A stretch of DNA of 64,000 nt from Mytilus galloprovincialis (GCF_965363235.1 NC_134848.1:64484681-64548680), one strand, 5' to 3'; numbered from the stretch's first letter, positions 32,936-44,800 are shown. Notes: generated by a model not told the origin, from the sequence alone. Numbers and translations are program-made.

Positions 32936-34959
32936 CTAGTGTAAAACCAACGGTCTATTTAATTTGTCCACATTTAGAAGAAATATTGTTTTATGAAATA
33001 CTTGCTTCCAGGAAGCAATTTGCCGACACATTTTCCGTATTCAAAGTGATTTTAGCGTGAAGTACTGCTCGTAAAAATCCGGTGGTTGTAATACGCATGG
33101 ATCTGCCACTGAAATAAACTATTATTAGATTGTACATGTCAAACACCTGCAGGAGTGGAATTTACGTTTTTTGGTGTACTGGCCAGCCAAATGACATTAG
33201 AAAAAAAACTGTTTCGACTTGTCGCTAGAAAAGTAGATTGTTTTTCGCCAAAGCCAATGTCGAAAAAACGTTTATCGGGAAACACAATCCATATTTTAAT
33301 TCAATGTTAGGAATAAGAGTTTTTTTTTAAGATTAAAAACACACACACCACTTAATCACCACCATCAAACATATACATTTTCAAAGTAATATGGTAATTT
33401 AAAAAAACCAAACTAAAATAATACGATTTAATAAAATAAACGTATATAATTATTTCTGAATACCTTTGTAGATATGCAAAGAATCTTTGTAATGAAACCA
33501 TTCGTCAAACCAGACGATTTTCAAGGAAAAAGCAGTGGCAGAAGGAGGGTAAACTAACCATACCCGAGTTTAAGGGGTTCCTTGCTGTCTTTTTTTAACA
33601 TGGGCTTAATTAGGAAAGTATCAATAGAAGAATATTGGAATAAGCACAGTCCATCTCAATCTACACCCTGTTTCCGTTGTATGTTTAGTAGAAACCGTTT
33701 CCAAAATATATTAAAATTTTTGCACATGGTGGACACCAAAAAACTGCCTAAGCGAAACGATCCAGCATACAGACCATCCCAAAGGTTCGAACCGTTACTT
33801 GATTTTGTTAATAGGAAATTTTTACGGTTTTATAATCCCCGCAGAGAACTTTCTGTAGATGAGTCCCTTGTGGGTACAAAAGGAAAAACTAGTATGTTGC
33901 AATATATTCCAAGCAAACGATCAAGGTTTGGTGTTAAATTCTGGATGTTGGTCGAGTCCGTGACCGGGTATGTATTACAAATGGATGTTTATCATGGGAA
34001 ACGTTTCGATCCCACTCCAGCTGGAACATTACAAGGGACAAATGTAGTTATGAATTTAATGAAGAGTTCGAATCTTCTTGGAAAGGGATTTCATGTTTTT
34101 GCCGATAGCTTTTTTGCTTCACTAAATTTAGCTAAAAAATTATTGAGAGAGCGCACGTATCTCACCGGCACGATGAGAAAAAATAGACCTTTGCCACAGA
34201 TGATCAAATATGCACGTCCGCAGGCAGGGAATGCCGTTTATTCGCGACAAAGACAAACCATGCTATGCCGTTTCCGAGACCACAATAGAAAAAAACCAGT
34301 TACATTGGTATCTACGTTCTATAATGCCATTAATACAATAAACGGTAAACCTAGGGTCATAGGCGCGTACAATACATTTATGGGTGGTGTCGACCTTAGC
34401 GACCAAATGATCGGAGCAACCAAATAAGCACAGGAAATGCAGTAAAGTATGGAAAAAAAATATTTATCACATATTTCAACGCATTATAATAAACGCATAT
34501 ATTCTATACAGTCAAAACACATCTTTACCGGTTATGACCCGACTTCAGTTCAACCAATCGGTAATAGAAAGTTTAGCATCTGATTATTTAACGCACAGAC
34601 ATGGTTAGTAAATCGGCAAACAAGAGTGACAAAACTTGACGGTAGAAAAGAAAGAGATTGTGTTGTTTGTTCCGACAGAAAGCGAAACATAAGAAAAAGA
34701 TCAAGAACCTCTTGTGTGCGGTGTACCAGAGGACTACATGCAGCTTGCCTTCAGAGGCACGAATGTTAATCATAAAAATATTTGTAAACTACAATTGTCT
34801 GATGTCTTTATTATCCTAAGTGTCTCAGTATGTCATTTACATCAACGATAGATTTTAAACTTTTCATCAAAATGTTCTTTCTTTCTCAATTTGAATTATA
34901 TTTCGGTGGCAGTTTGGGATATTTTTAAATATTCATTAATTCTTTACAAAAAAGCAACC

Positions 34960-35300
34960 AAATCATTTCGATTACAAAAGAGTGGCAAAAGATACCAGGA
35001 GGACTTTAAAACTAATAGATCGAAACACACATTGCCAACGCGTTGCTTAAAAAAACCAGACGGACGAATATCAGTAATAACACATAAGACACAACATTGA
35101 AACCCAAAGACTAAGCAACACGAACCCCACTACTAACTTAGGATGATATCAGATCTCAGTGCTCCGGAAAGGTAAACAAAACCTGCTCAACATGTGTCAC
35201 CATTCATGTTGCTCATATTATTACAAGCCCGAGAAATAGTCTAGTTCGGTAGGTCATTTTCGTGAAAAGGGAATGGGATTTTAGCAATGACATTCAGAAT
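34960..35300 (+). repeat. Interspersed repeat in the piggyBac 3' region
   Basis: GGCAAAAGATACCAGGAGG, then AGCAACACGAACCCCACTA and TGCTCATATTATTACAAGC. I recognise it as a common mussel repeat. A related inverted block is present at 47650-47700 and 50365-50420. The short open frame across it is not a gene. Confidence 0.6.
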
Positions 35301-35800
35301 AATATTTATTTTTTATTTAACAAACGTTTACGAAATTCAACACCAGCCACAAAACAACCCGCTAAAACGTTTCAAGATAGAATATAGATTTACCGAAACG
35401 CGCCGCCAATAAAACTGGAAGGAAAACAATAGACATACACAAACACAAACAATAAAAATACATTTCAAACAAACTGCATTTGAGAAAACCCAGTCTCATT
35501 TAAAAAACAGGTTTATCCACTGCAAAAACTGACTATTCAATATAAAATTTTTAAAATTAAGTCGCATTAAGACATAAAAAATGTACAAAAAACATGATGA
35601 TAAATAACACGCTATATTGAGCTTTAATACCATTTAATTCAATGAGAGTATCAGTTTTTACAACCAATTATAAATTGCAATCAACTGCACCAATTAGTGT
35701 CATCAAAACGAGCAATCCTATGCAGGTACGACGTACAATAGCATGACGTTATCGATTGTTGTAAAGGTTGCCATGACGCTATTTGAAAACGTAAGTCGCT
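35301..35800. other. piggyBac 3' untranslated region, nothing further recognised
   Basis: AT-rich sequence between the interspersed repeat and the sub-terminal piggyBac repeats at 35814 and 35842. No coding content. Confidence 0.5.
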
Positions 35801-35861
35801 GGGCCGATTGTTGGCAGTCAAAGGTAAAGCGGTTCCCAATATGTTGGCAGTCAAAGGGCTA

Positions 35862-36750
35862 GTCTGAGTCGGGTGTGTCTATTCTGTGTTGGTCTTAAGC
35901 ATTATGTATTAGGGTTTAGTTTTCTGTAATTAGTTACTACTTCAGTTTCATTATGTGTATCTCTTTTATATTCATTTGATAAAATTTACTGTTTGCAATA
36001 GCATTAATTGTTCCAAATTATAAGGATGTTTTTATCCCAAGCATAAAAACATAGCCGTATTTGACATAACCTTTTTCAACTTTTGATCTTCAGTGCTGTA
36101 CAACTTTGTACTTTTTTTCACTTTCGATCTTTTAAATCTTGGTGTCACTGGTGAGACTTGTGTGAACGAGGCGCGTTTTTGGCGTATTGAATTTTAAACC
36201 TGTTGCTTTTTGTTATCTATTAATCGTGTGTTTCTTTGTTTAATATTTGTTCTATTTATTTGTATTGTAGTCCTGTAATATTATGTTGTCATTTCAATGT
36301 TATGTTTAACATTCCTATTAAAGTGCGAGATTTGGCATGCCACAAAACCAGGTTCAACCCACCATTTTTTCCTTTAAAAATGTTCTGTACCAAGTCAGGA
36401 AGATGGCCGTTGGTATATTATTGTTCGTTTCTGTGTGTGTTACATTTAAACGTTGCGTCGTTTGTTTTCTCTTATTTTTGAGTGTGAATTCACATTGCGA
36501 CAAGACGAGTGGTGGTACATGTCTATCCCAAATTCATGTATTTGGTTTTGATGTCATATTTGTTGTTCTCGTGAATTTTGTCTGATGCATTATCCGTTTT
36601 TGTGTGTGTTACATTTCAGTGTTGTGTCGTTGTTCTCCTCTCATATTTAATGCGTTTCCCTCGGTTTTAGTTTGTTACCCTGATTTTGTTTCTTGTCCAT
36701 GGACTTATGAGTTAAACAGCGGTATACTATTGTTGCCTTTATCTACCTCA
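35862..36750 (+). repeat. Large composite repeat unit, copy B, right half
   Basis: Resumes after the piggyBac element with GTCGGGTGTGTCTATTC, homologous to TTCGGATGTGTCTACTT of copy A. It stays colinear with 23375-24262 to the end GGTATACTATTGTTGCC. Confidence 0.85.
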
Positions 36751-36754
36751 GACA

Positions 36755-36965
36755 TAGAGTAACTTAGCTGAATTTGGCAAAACTTTTAGGAATTTAACTT
36801 TTAGGAATTTTGGTTCTCAATGCTCTTCAACTTCGTACTTTATTTGGCATTTTAAACTTTTTTGGATTCGCGCTTCACTGATGAGTCTTTAGTAGACGAA
36901 ACGCGCGTCTGGCGTATATAAATTTACTAAAATTTAGTCCTGGTAGCTATGATGAGTTTATTTAA
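36755..36965 (+). repeat. R3 repeat unit
   Basis: Starts GACATAGAGTAACTTAG, includes TTGGCAAAACTTTTAGG, GATGAGTCTTTAGTAGACG and GAAACGCGCGTCTGGC, and ends GAGTTTATTTAA. It is a full-length sister of the nested unit at 25763-25954, abutting the R1 tail on its left. Confidence 0.75.
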
Positions 36966-37307
36966 TTGAACCTTCGTAAACTTCGGCATTTGTGTTTCCT
37001 CCACCGAATTTCGTTTCCTGGCATAATTCAATATGTATCAAAAAGAAATACTTTGACTACACAACTATCTTTTTGATTTACTGTTCAGTGTTGACTAGCG
37101 ATAACACTACACACTCTTCGTTCGATAGTTCACTACTTGATGAAAAAGATTGATTGAGTGAATGTACGATGCTGAACGCACATTTGCAACATTTTCATGC
37201 ATGTTCACGAAGTAAACAAAACAACAAAACATGCAATAAATGGGTCTTTAAATAGCGTTCGTCCGGAATAAAGTTTGAGCAATTATCGAATTACACTGGA
37301 AAAGAGT
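36966..37307. other. No feature recognised
   Basis: Spacer with no gene or repeat matched within the window. Confidence 0.5.
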
Positions 37308-37450
37308 TGGTGTATATCTTATCGCTATTCCAGGCTGACCTGTCACGCTTGAACTATTGACGTCATACAACAATCACTACTCCATTGTGTGGTCAATATT
37401 TTAAGGGACCCTTTGTGATATCCAGTAATGGCTGACGAATACCGATAGGC
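37308..37450 (+). mobile_element. MITE-like element, diverged copy 3
   Basis: GGTGTATATCTTATCGCTA at the left and AATACCGATAGGC at the right, with GGCTGACCTG, CGCTTGAACTATTGACGTC and TTGTGATATCCAGTAATGG between. The terminal repeats are degraded. Confidence 0.5.
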
Positions 37451-37860
37451 ATGAGCAATACGCCACATGTTTCAAGTTGAAGTCGCTAATGTTATTTATA
37501 TTTAGAGAGCAATGCACTCTCTACATATGGCATATAATGTTCTCATTCTGACCGACGTGCCTGCGTACTTGTACATCCCTAGTCGGACATAGTGCAGTGT
37601 ATATGTACAATTGCTTAAATCAAAATAGGACGAGGAAGTAAGAGTTGATCAAAACAAAATGTTTTGTAACCTTGCCACACCTTGATGTAAATGCCAAAGT
37701 AAGGAGCTTCACCAGAACTATATGTCATATCCTCTATGGTAAAAATTGATGTTAATGAAAAATCTCTCATTGATTGATTAAATTTGTTCACACTGGAAAA
37801 TTTGAGCTAGATTTTAATTTTATGCCCCACCTACGATAGTAATGGTAAATGTTAAATAGT
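37451..37860. other. No feature recognised
   Basis: Intergenic spacer. An R3-derived fragment begins at about 37862 and runs to 37977 (GATGAGTGTTTTGTAGTTGG, GCGCGTCTGGC). Confidence 0.5.
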
Positions 37861-37977
37861 TTATTCTATCACGTCTTGTTCTACTTCAACTTCATACTTT
37901 GTTTGGCCTTTAAAACATTTTTTGAGCGACACTGATGAGTGTTTTGTAGTTGGAACGCGCGTCTGGCATAAATAAAA

Positions 37978-40130
37978 CTAGAGGCTCTAAAGAGCCTGTG
38001 TCGCTCACCTTGGTATATGTGAATTAAACAAAGAAAGCAGACAGTTCATGACAAAATTGTTTAGGTGATTGTGATGTGTTTGTACATCTTACTTTACTGA
38101 ACATTCTTGCTGCTTACAATTATCTCTATCTATAATGAACTTGTCCGTGTAGTTTCAGTGGAAAATGTTAGTAAAAATTTACAAATTTTATGAAAATTGT
38201 TAAAAATTGATCATAAAGGACAATAACTAGGAGGTCAATTGACCATTTTGGTCATTTTGACTTATTTTTAAGTCTTAAATTACTGTACATTACTTTAAAA
38301 TTACCAATTTAGGGATAGCAACCTAACAACGAGTTGTCCGATTCATCTAAAAATTTCAGGGCAGATAGATTTTGACGAAAACAACAATTTTACCCCTTGT
38401 CAGATTTGCTCTAAATGCTTTGGTTTTTCAGTTATAAGCCAAAAACTGCATTTTACCCCTATGTTCTATTTTTAGCCGTAGCGGCCATCTTGGTTGGTTT
38501 GCCCGGTCACAAAACACAATTTTAAAACTAGATAGGCTATGTTTGGTAAAATTTGGCCCAGTAGTTTCAGAGGAGAAGATTTTTGTAAAAGTTAACTAAG
38601 ATTTACGAAAAATGGTTAAAATTGACTATAAAGGGCAATAACCATTTTGGTCCTGTTGACTTATTTGTAAATCTTACTTTGCTGAACATTTTCGCTGTTT
38701 ACAGTTTATCTCTATCCATAATAATATTCAAGATAATATCCAAAAACAGCAAAATTTCCTTAAAATTACCAATTCAGGGGCAGCAACCCAAAAATGGGTT
38801 GTCCCATTCATCTTAAAATTTCAGGGCAGATATATCGTGACCAGATAAACATTTTGACTCCTTATTAGATTTGCTCTAAATGCTTTGGTTTTTGAGTTAT
38901 AAGCCAAAAACTGCATTTTACCCCAATCTTCTATTTTTAGCCATGGCAGCCATCTTGATTGGTTGGCCGGGTCAAAAAACACAATTTTTAAACTAGATAA
39001 CCCAAAGATGATTGTGGCCAAGTTTGGATTAATTTGACACGGTAGTTTCAGAGGAGAAGATTTTTGTAAAAGATCATGGAGATTGACGAAAAATGGTTAA
39101 AAATTGACTATAAAGGGCAATGACTCCTAAAGGGGTCAACTGACCATTTTGGTCATGTTGACTTATTTGTAAATCTTACTTTGCTGAACATTATTGCTGT
39201 TTACAGTTTATTTCCATCTAAAATAATATTCAAGATATAACCAAAAACAGTAAAAGTTCCTAAAAATTACCAATTCAGGGGCAGCAACCCAACAACGGGT
39301 TGTCGGATTCATATGAAAATTTCAGGGCAGATAGATGTTGACCTGATAAACAATTTTACCCCATGTCAGATTTGCTCTAAATGCTTTGGTTTTAAAACTG
39401 CATTTTACCCTTATGTTCTATTTTTAGCCATGGCGGCCATCTTGAATAATTGGCCGGGTAAAAAAACACAAATTTTAAACTACATACCCCAAAGATGATT
39501 GTGGCCAAGTTTGGATTAATTTGGCCCAGTAGTTTCAGAGGAGAAGATTTTTGTAAAAGTTCATGGAGATATACGAAAAATTGTTAAAAATTGACTATAA
39601 AGGGCAATAACTCCTAAAGGGGTCAACTGACCATTTTGGTCATGTTGACTTATTTGTAAATCTTACTTTGCTGAACATTATTGCTGTTTACAGTTTATCT
39701 CCATCTATATTAATATTCAAGAAGATAATAACCAAAAACAGTAAAATTTCCTTGAAACTACCAATTCAGGGGCAGCAACCCAACAACGGGTTGTCAGATT
39801 CATATGAAAATTTCAGGGCAGAAAGATCTTGACCTGATTAACAATTTTACCCCCAAGTAAGATTTGCTCTAAATTCTTTGTTTTATGAGTTGTAAGCCAA
39901 AAACTGTATTTTACCCCTATGTTCTATTTTTAGCTATGGCGGCCATCTTGAATGATTTGCTGTTTAAAAAAACACAAATTTTAAACTAGATACCCCAAAG
40001 ATGATTGTGGCCAAGTTTGGATTAATTTGGCGCAGTAGTTTCAGAGGAGAAGATTTTTGTAAAAGTTAATGACGGACGCCAAGTGATGGGAAAAGCTCAC
40101 AGGGCCCTTTGGGCCCTGTGAGCTAAAAAT
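37978..40130 (-). mobile_element. Helitron-like element built of four tandem units
   Basis: On the minus strand it ends in a hairpin AGGCTCTTTAGAGCCT directly followed by CTAG and a T, like a Helitron 3' end. The other end is a longer palindrome, GCTCACAGGGCCC with an inverted second arm (40096-40124). The interior holds four imperfect units of about 470-505 bp, each with a GGCGGCCATCTTG-type motif (38477, 38945, 39434, 39940), a GACCATTTTGGTCA block and AGTTTCAGAGGAGAAGAT. The same unit is widespread in bivalves. No protein is encoded. Confidence 0.65.
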
Positions 40131-40258
40131 GTTATCCTGGTATCTATGATGAGTTTATTTGCTTTTTTTCATTTTGTTTTTGTTTCTGTAACAAGGCTAA
40201 CACCTCCAATACAATGACCATGAATATGATGAATATTTACGGGGGCTTTATTCATTTT

Positions 40259-40640
40259 TAGCTCACCACCTGGCCATCACTTTGCGTCCGTCGTCGTTAT
40301 CTTTTTCAAAAATCTTCTCCTCTGAAACTACTGGGCCAAATTAAACCAAACTTGACCTCAATCATCATTAGGTATCTAATTTTTTTTTAAATGTGTCCGG
40401 TGATCCTGTCAACCAATCTAGTTTGCTGCCATGGCTAAAAATATAACATAGGGGTAAAATGAAGTACAACTCAAAGTAAGATTTACAAATAAGTCAAACT
40501 GACCGAAATGGTCAATTGACCCCCTAAGAAGTTATTGTCCTTTATAGTAAATTTTAACAATTTTCATAAAATTTGTAAATTTTTACTAACATTTCCCACT
40601 GAAACTACTTGGCCAAGTTCATTATAGATAGAGATAATTG
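40259..40640 (+). repeat. Inverted single unit of the tandem element
   Basis: Starts TTAGCTCACCACCTGG and continues with CAAAAATCTTCTCCTCTG, TGCTGCCATGGCTAAAAAT and ACTGACCGAAATGGTCA, the inverse of the units at 38200-40080. The left edge is an AGCTCACC terminus. Confidence 0.75.
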
Positions 40641-40928
40641 TAAGCAGCAAGAATGTTCAGTAAAGACAAATGTACAAACACATCACCATCACCAAAACAC
40701 AATTTTGTCATGAATCCATCTGCTTCCTTTGTTTAATATCATCCAATTCATGTTTCATCCATTGTGTTGTTCTCTTTGTAAAAGACACTGCACTCACTGC
40801 TGTTTCCACTTTTTATAAGCTTCTTTTTTCTGGTATTTTTAACAACATTTTTAACAACATCAGAGAATTTACTCAACAGCAAATTAGAGTTTTCCTACAC
40901 ATTTACCATCATAACCATGATGACATAT
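40641..40928. other. Spacer
   Basis: Contains the distal part of the inverted unit and a short unsupported open frame. No gene is called. Confidence 0.4.
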
Positions 40929-41087
40929 AGATTCTTACATTGTTAGCAGTGGATTATCGTGTTTCTCCAATCGAGATAGTTAAATTATGAAATTTTAAGT
41001 CCGAGCCTTGGCGAGGACTTAAATTTCATAATTTAACTATCGAGATTGGAGAAACACGATAATCCACTGCTAACAATGTAAGAATCT
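40929..41087. repeat. Long near-perfect palindrome (foldback element)
   Basis: The arms AGATTCTTACATTGTTAGCA ... and their inverse run for about 75 bp each, with only one indel in a thymine run. The centre is GTCCGAGCCTTGGCGAGGAC. It lies 0.3 kb downstream of the recombinase stop codon and shares its core pattern with three palindromes in that gene's introns. Confidence 0.9.
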
Positions 41088-41422
41088 GTTTCTCTAATGA
41101 CCAAAAAACCTATTTTAGTTTCATAAAAAAATAAATTCTCCCAACCATGCCTTAAACTACGTCATCCGGTGTTACGCGCCAGCATATTTATACGCACATA
41201 AGTCTTTTGTTTAATTTCAAGTATTATCTAAAAAAAACACAATCCAATTCAATTTGAATTCCAACATATTCATATTTAATCACAAAAAGAACATTAAAAT
41301 AGTTTTTATCAATTGAACGTTGATAAGAAAAAAGAACTTTTTTCGCGTAGAATGAAGTTCACCGCTCACTGAAATAAACACGAGGAGAATGAATGAAGTT
41401 CAAAACGGCTGACCACAGTAGT

Positions 41423-41875
41423 TTATTCATCTTGTGAACTGTCACTCTCGATAACAAATCGGCGTTTCTTCTGAGGAGGCTGAACTGATGGTGATGTATT
41501 GTTAATATTGATATTAAATGTCCCTCCATAAATAGGTGCCCCAAAGATATAGTTCATTCCTGAACGCGGTGCATCGTGACTTTGGCTTTGCCCAACCACG
41601 AGTTGTGTCTGTGTTTGATGAACTGCTTGACGTCCCATCGTAACCGTCCTCGTTGTCTGCGAAGACTGTATTTGTTGCTCATTTTCATCCTGGTTACCTA
41701 AGATGCATTGACGTCCCATCGTAACCGTCCTCGTTGTCTGTGAAGACTGTATTTGTTGTTCATTTTCAGCCTCATGATCCTGGTTACCTAAGATGCATTG
41801 GGCTATCTGTTTATGTTTCTGAGGGTTCAGTTTTGAGTAAGTGGTGATACTCTGTATGTTTTTGTGTCCAGATAT
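41423..41875 (-). CDS. Recombinase exon 3 (catalytic His/Tyr and tail)
   Basis: Acceptor TTTTTTAG, first codons ATA TCT GGA CAC. It encodes SGHKNIQSITTYSKL, then two copies of a CILGNQD ... TVTMGRQ segment and a Gln-rich tail. It ends SDSSQDE with TAA at 41425-41423. Confidence 0.88.
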   Translation of the reverse strand: MSGHKNIQSITTYSKLNPQKHKQIAQCILGNQDHEAENEQQIQSSQTTRTVTMGRQCILGNQDENEQQIQSSQTTRTVTMGRQAVHQTQTQLVVGQSQSHDAPRSGMNYIFGAPIYGGTFNININNTSPSVQPPQKKRRFVIESDSSQDE

Positions 41876-44800
41876 CTAAAAAATCAGTAAAAAAATCATA
41901 AACTTTCTAGTATGAACCATATGTGAATTTTTATGAAATAGTGTGGATCTGAGGAAGAAGTAAAGGTGGACTAGAATTTAGAATTGTGAAATATTAAATA
42001 AGGGTGTCTCATTGACAGATTGAGGGGTTCTGATCCTGGATCCAACTTACTGTTTTTGTCAAATTCCTGTATCCGCTTACACTATGTATGTAACTTTGTA
42101 AGCAATTCTCATTTTTTGTAAATTCTTGTGTCCCCCCTAGTCCAAATAATTATGACGTCTCGTTAGGCTATTTTTTTATATTTTTTTTGGGACGCTGTAC
42201 ATTGATGTACGGCGTCCAAAAAATTATAAAAAAATAGCCTTTCAAGACGTCATAATTATTTGGACTAGTGTCCCCCTAGACTTCCTAACACAGTACAGTA
42301 CAATAATTTGACTAACATGTGTCATGCTCTCAAAGAGTTAGCAATTCAGGGTTGCACTTAGACCCTAATGAGATCCACAAATAAAAAATAAATAATCCGA
42401 CAATTTTAAAAAGGATTTCTTCAATTTTTGTGCTATTTTTACATTTCCTGACCGGTGTGAGAAAAAATATTTCTCCTCACTAGTGAAAAATCTGTTCTTG
42501 GCAAGTGATTGATTGAATTTCAATGGTTCAAATTTTGCCGTTATATAGCCTTTTTGTGCTAATGCGGCGTCAGCTGTGTGGCGTAAAGCAACTAACAATG
42601 AATCAATGAATTTAATCTTTGATAAAATTAGAGAAACAAATTCCACCGATATGTGTTTCCACTTTCAACAGTTAAATTTTTAATATTGAAAAGCTCAGCA
42701 AGCCTTGTGTTTTAAATTGTAAAATTTAACGTTAACTGTCTCGAGTGGAGAATTTCGTAACACTCTGTGAAATCTATGTTTTCATATCTCCAGTTACAAA
42801 ATTTTCTTATCAGATGATTGTTCAAAATTCAATCATGACAAAAATTGAGTGGATGAAAACTGTAATTAAGGTAGTCAAGTGGTGTTGTAGTAATATTTTT
42901 ATGATTAATAACCTGTTTGATATGATTATGTTCAATTCCCTCATCGTCAAGCTTCTGAAGCATAAACCTTCTAGCTGAATGGTTGGTTAGGCGCCTGTTT
43001 GTATTGTCATCTAGAGGTTGGTTCTCATCATTTTGAGTGTGTTCTTTAATAATACCTACAAGTATATGTACAGTATTAATAATTAAAAGCAGTGATTAAA
43101 AGAACATGATGGTTATACACATGTACAGTGTTTATATGGGGAAATTCAAATATGGTATCAAATTTTCTTGATTTCTTCTGAATTTCCTATTGTGACGTCA
43201 TGAAAAAAGACAACCATGATGACGTCACTTACATGTATGCCTTCAAATTGATATTTTATTGTGTGTTTTTCTATGTTGTGATGTTATACTATTCAGTTTT
43301 GTGTCAGTAAAAGGGAGAAGGTTTGGTACCATTAAAACATTTAATCCCTCTGCAAATGTTTGCACCTGTCCTAAGTCAGGAATCTGATGAACACAACAGT
43401 AGTTGTTGTTTGTTTATGCAATTTATACATGTTGCTTGTTTCACTTGTTTTTATAAAAGACCATTGGTTTTCCCGTTTGAATGAATTTACACTTTAAATT
43501 TGGGCTCTTTATAGCTTGTGTTATCCAAGGCTACATGTTGAAGGCTGTACCTTGACCTGTAATGGTTTACTTTTATAAATTGTAATTGGATTGAGAGTTG
43601 TTTCTCTAGTTTTCGTGCTATTTTCACCTTTCTCGACCGGTGTGAAAAAAATATTTCTCGTCTCTAGAGAGAAATTTGTGCTCAGCAAATGATTGGTTGA
43701 ATTTCAATTATGACATCAAAATTTCTTGCATTCTTCTGAATTTTCTATTGTGACGTCATGAAAAAAGGTGATTGGGTTGAGAGTTGTTTCTCTAGTTGTC
43801 GTGTTATTTTCACCTTTCTCGACCGGTGTGAGAAAAATATTTCTCGTCTCTAGAGAGAAATTTGTTCTTGTTCTCAGCAAATGATTGGTTGAATTTCAAT
43901 TATGACATCAATTTTTTTTGCTTTCTTCTGAATTTTCTATTGTGACATCAGGAAACTAGGTGAATTTAAAAATTTAACTGTTTGAGTGGAGAAATATTGT
44001 AATACAGTCTTGATGCAGTTGTGAAATCTATATCTCATTGGCACTCATACCATATCTTCCTATGCATGTACATTGTACCAATAAAGAGCACAACTTTCAG
44101 CAAATCTCTCAAAAGGAATATCTCGTGTATTATATTTCTCCAGTCTTGACAGTTAAATTTTAAATATATTCAAAATCTTGGCACGCCTTGCATTTTAAAT
44201 TTTAAAATTTAACTGTCTCTCGTGGAGAAATATAACACGTAATATGTGTCTTTGTGGCATGTACAAATGTTTTATGCTTGCGTTAAAACTTACATGTAAT
44301 CTTTTTTTTTAGGTTAAAGGATAGAGTTTATTTTGGATTTTTATCGACCTTAAACAAAATTTTAAGACGGCAGGGTTGATGAATTTTCTGGATATATCGA
44401 GAATTTTTTATAAAAAAAGGGGGGAAACATATCAACCAAAGTATTGAGTATTTGACACAGATTATTCTACATGTACATGTATTTAAACTATCCTTGTTAG
44501 TACAATGGTCAGTACACTCATCTACAGATGAGGGATCTGGGTTCGATTCCTGGACTTGGAGTTTACATGTAGAGTCAAAATGTGTCTATTTACTCTTGCT
44601 TAAATTTGAATAAAAATGTACAAGTAACTTAATTTGACCATTGTTGAAATTTTAATTATCAACATGTTGTTCACAGTTCTACCTTCATATTGGTAAATAC
44701 TCAATGATGACTTTCATTTTTTTTTTTAATTTCAAAACTAAACTGATTTATAAAAGAAACAGATTAAACAGTTATCTGTCACTGTTGACAAATAGGTTTC

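Larger units (their letters stand above)
30523..34769 (+). pseudogene. piggyBac transposase (PGBD-like), two exons, damaged
   Basis: Cut-and-paste transposase of the piggyBac/DDE_Tnp_1_7 family. Exon 1 (30523-30707) encodes MAAIEPNPWFRVLPPEP through APIAYFYLLFSIDL and ends at TNR. The donor is ACAG|GTTAGT. Exon 2 (33472-34769, acceptor TTTGTAG) resumes in phase with YAKNLCNETIRQ, the usual TNRYA junction. The three catalytic aspartates are present: LSVDESLVG, HVFADSFFAS and MGGVDLSDQM. The C-terminal cysteine-rich finger CVVCSDRK, CVRCTRGLH, CLQRHEC is at 34657-34766. Three breaks: an extra T in a run of seven at 33590-33596, an extra A at 34421-34424, and a shift or stop near 34602-34612. 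Otherwise it is full length. Confidence 0.88.
29566..35857 (+). mobile_element. piggyBac element, 6.3 kb, flanked by CTAG on both sides
   Basis: Both ends are bounded by CTAG (29562-29565 and 35858-35861). The inner ends read CTCCTTTCTGCCA on the left and, inverted, CCCTTTGACTGCCA on the right, a piggyBac-like terminus. Sub-terminal copies TTTAACTGCCAAGGATCGG (29612) and its inverse with TTGGCAGTCAAAGG (35814) support this. The undisrupted homologous unit at 23364-23375 has TTAA at the same spot. A transposase gene with one intron lies inside, and the intron carries a Helitron, R2, R4 and tandem repeats. Confidence 0.85.

Noticed and set aside
37978..40640. CRISPR array or satellite array, suggested by four regularly spaced units
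   Set aside because: Units are about 470-505 bp and diverged, the element has palindromic ends and the genome is eukaryotic.
44489..44562. Functional tRNA gene
   Set aside because: Two acceptor-stem mismatches and a short anticodon loop. Kept only as a tRNA-like pseudogene.
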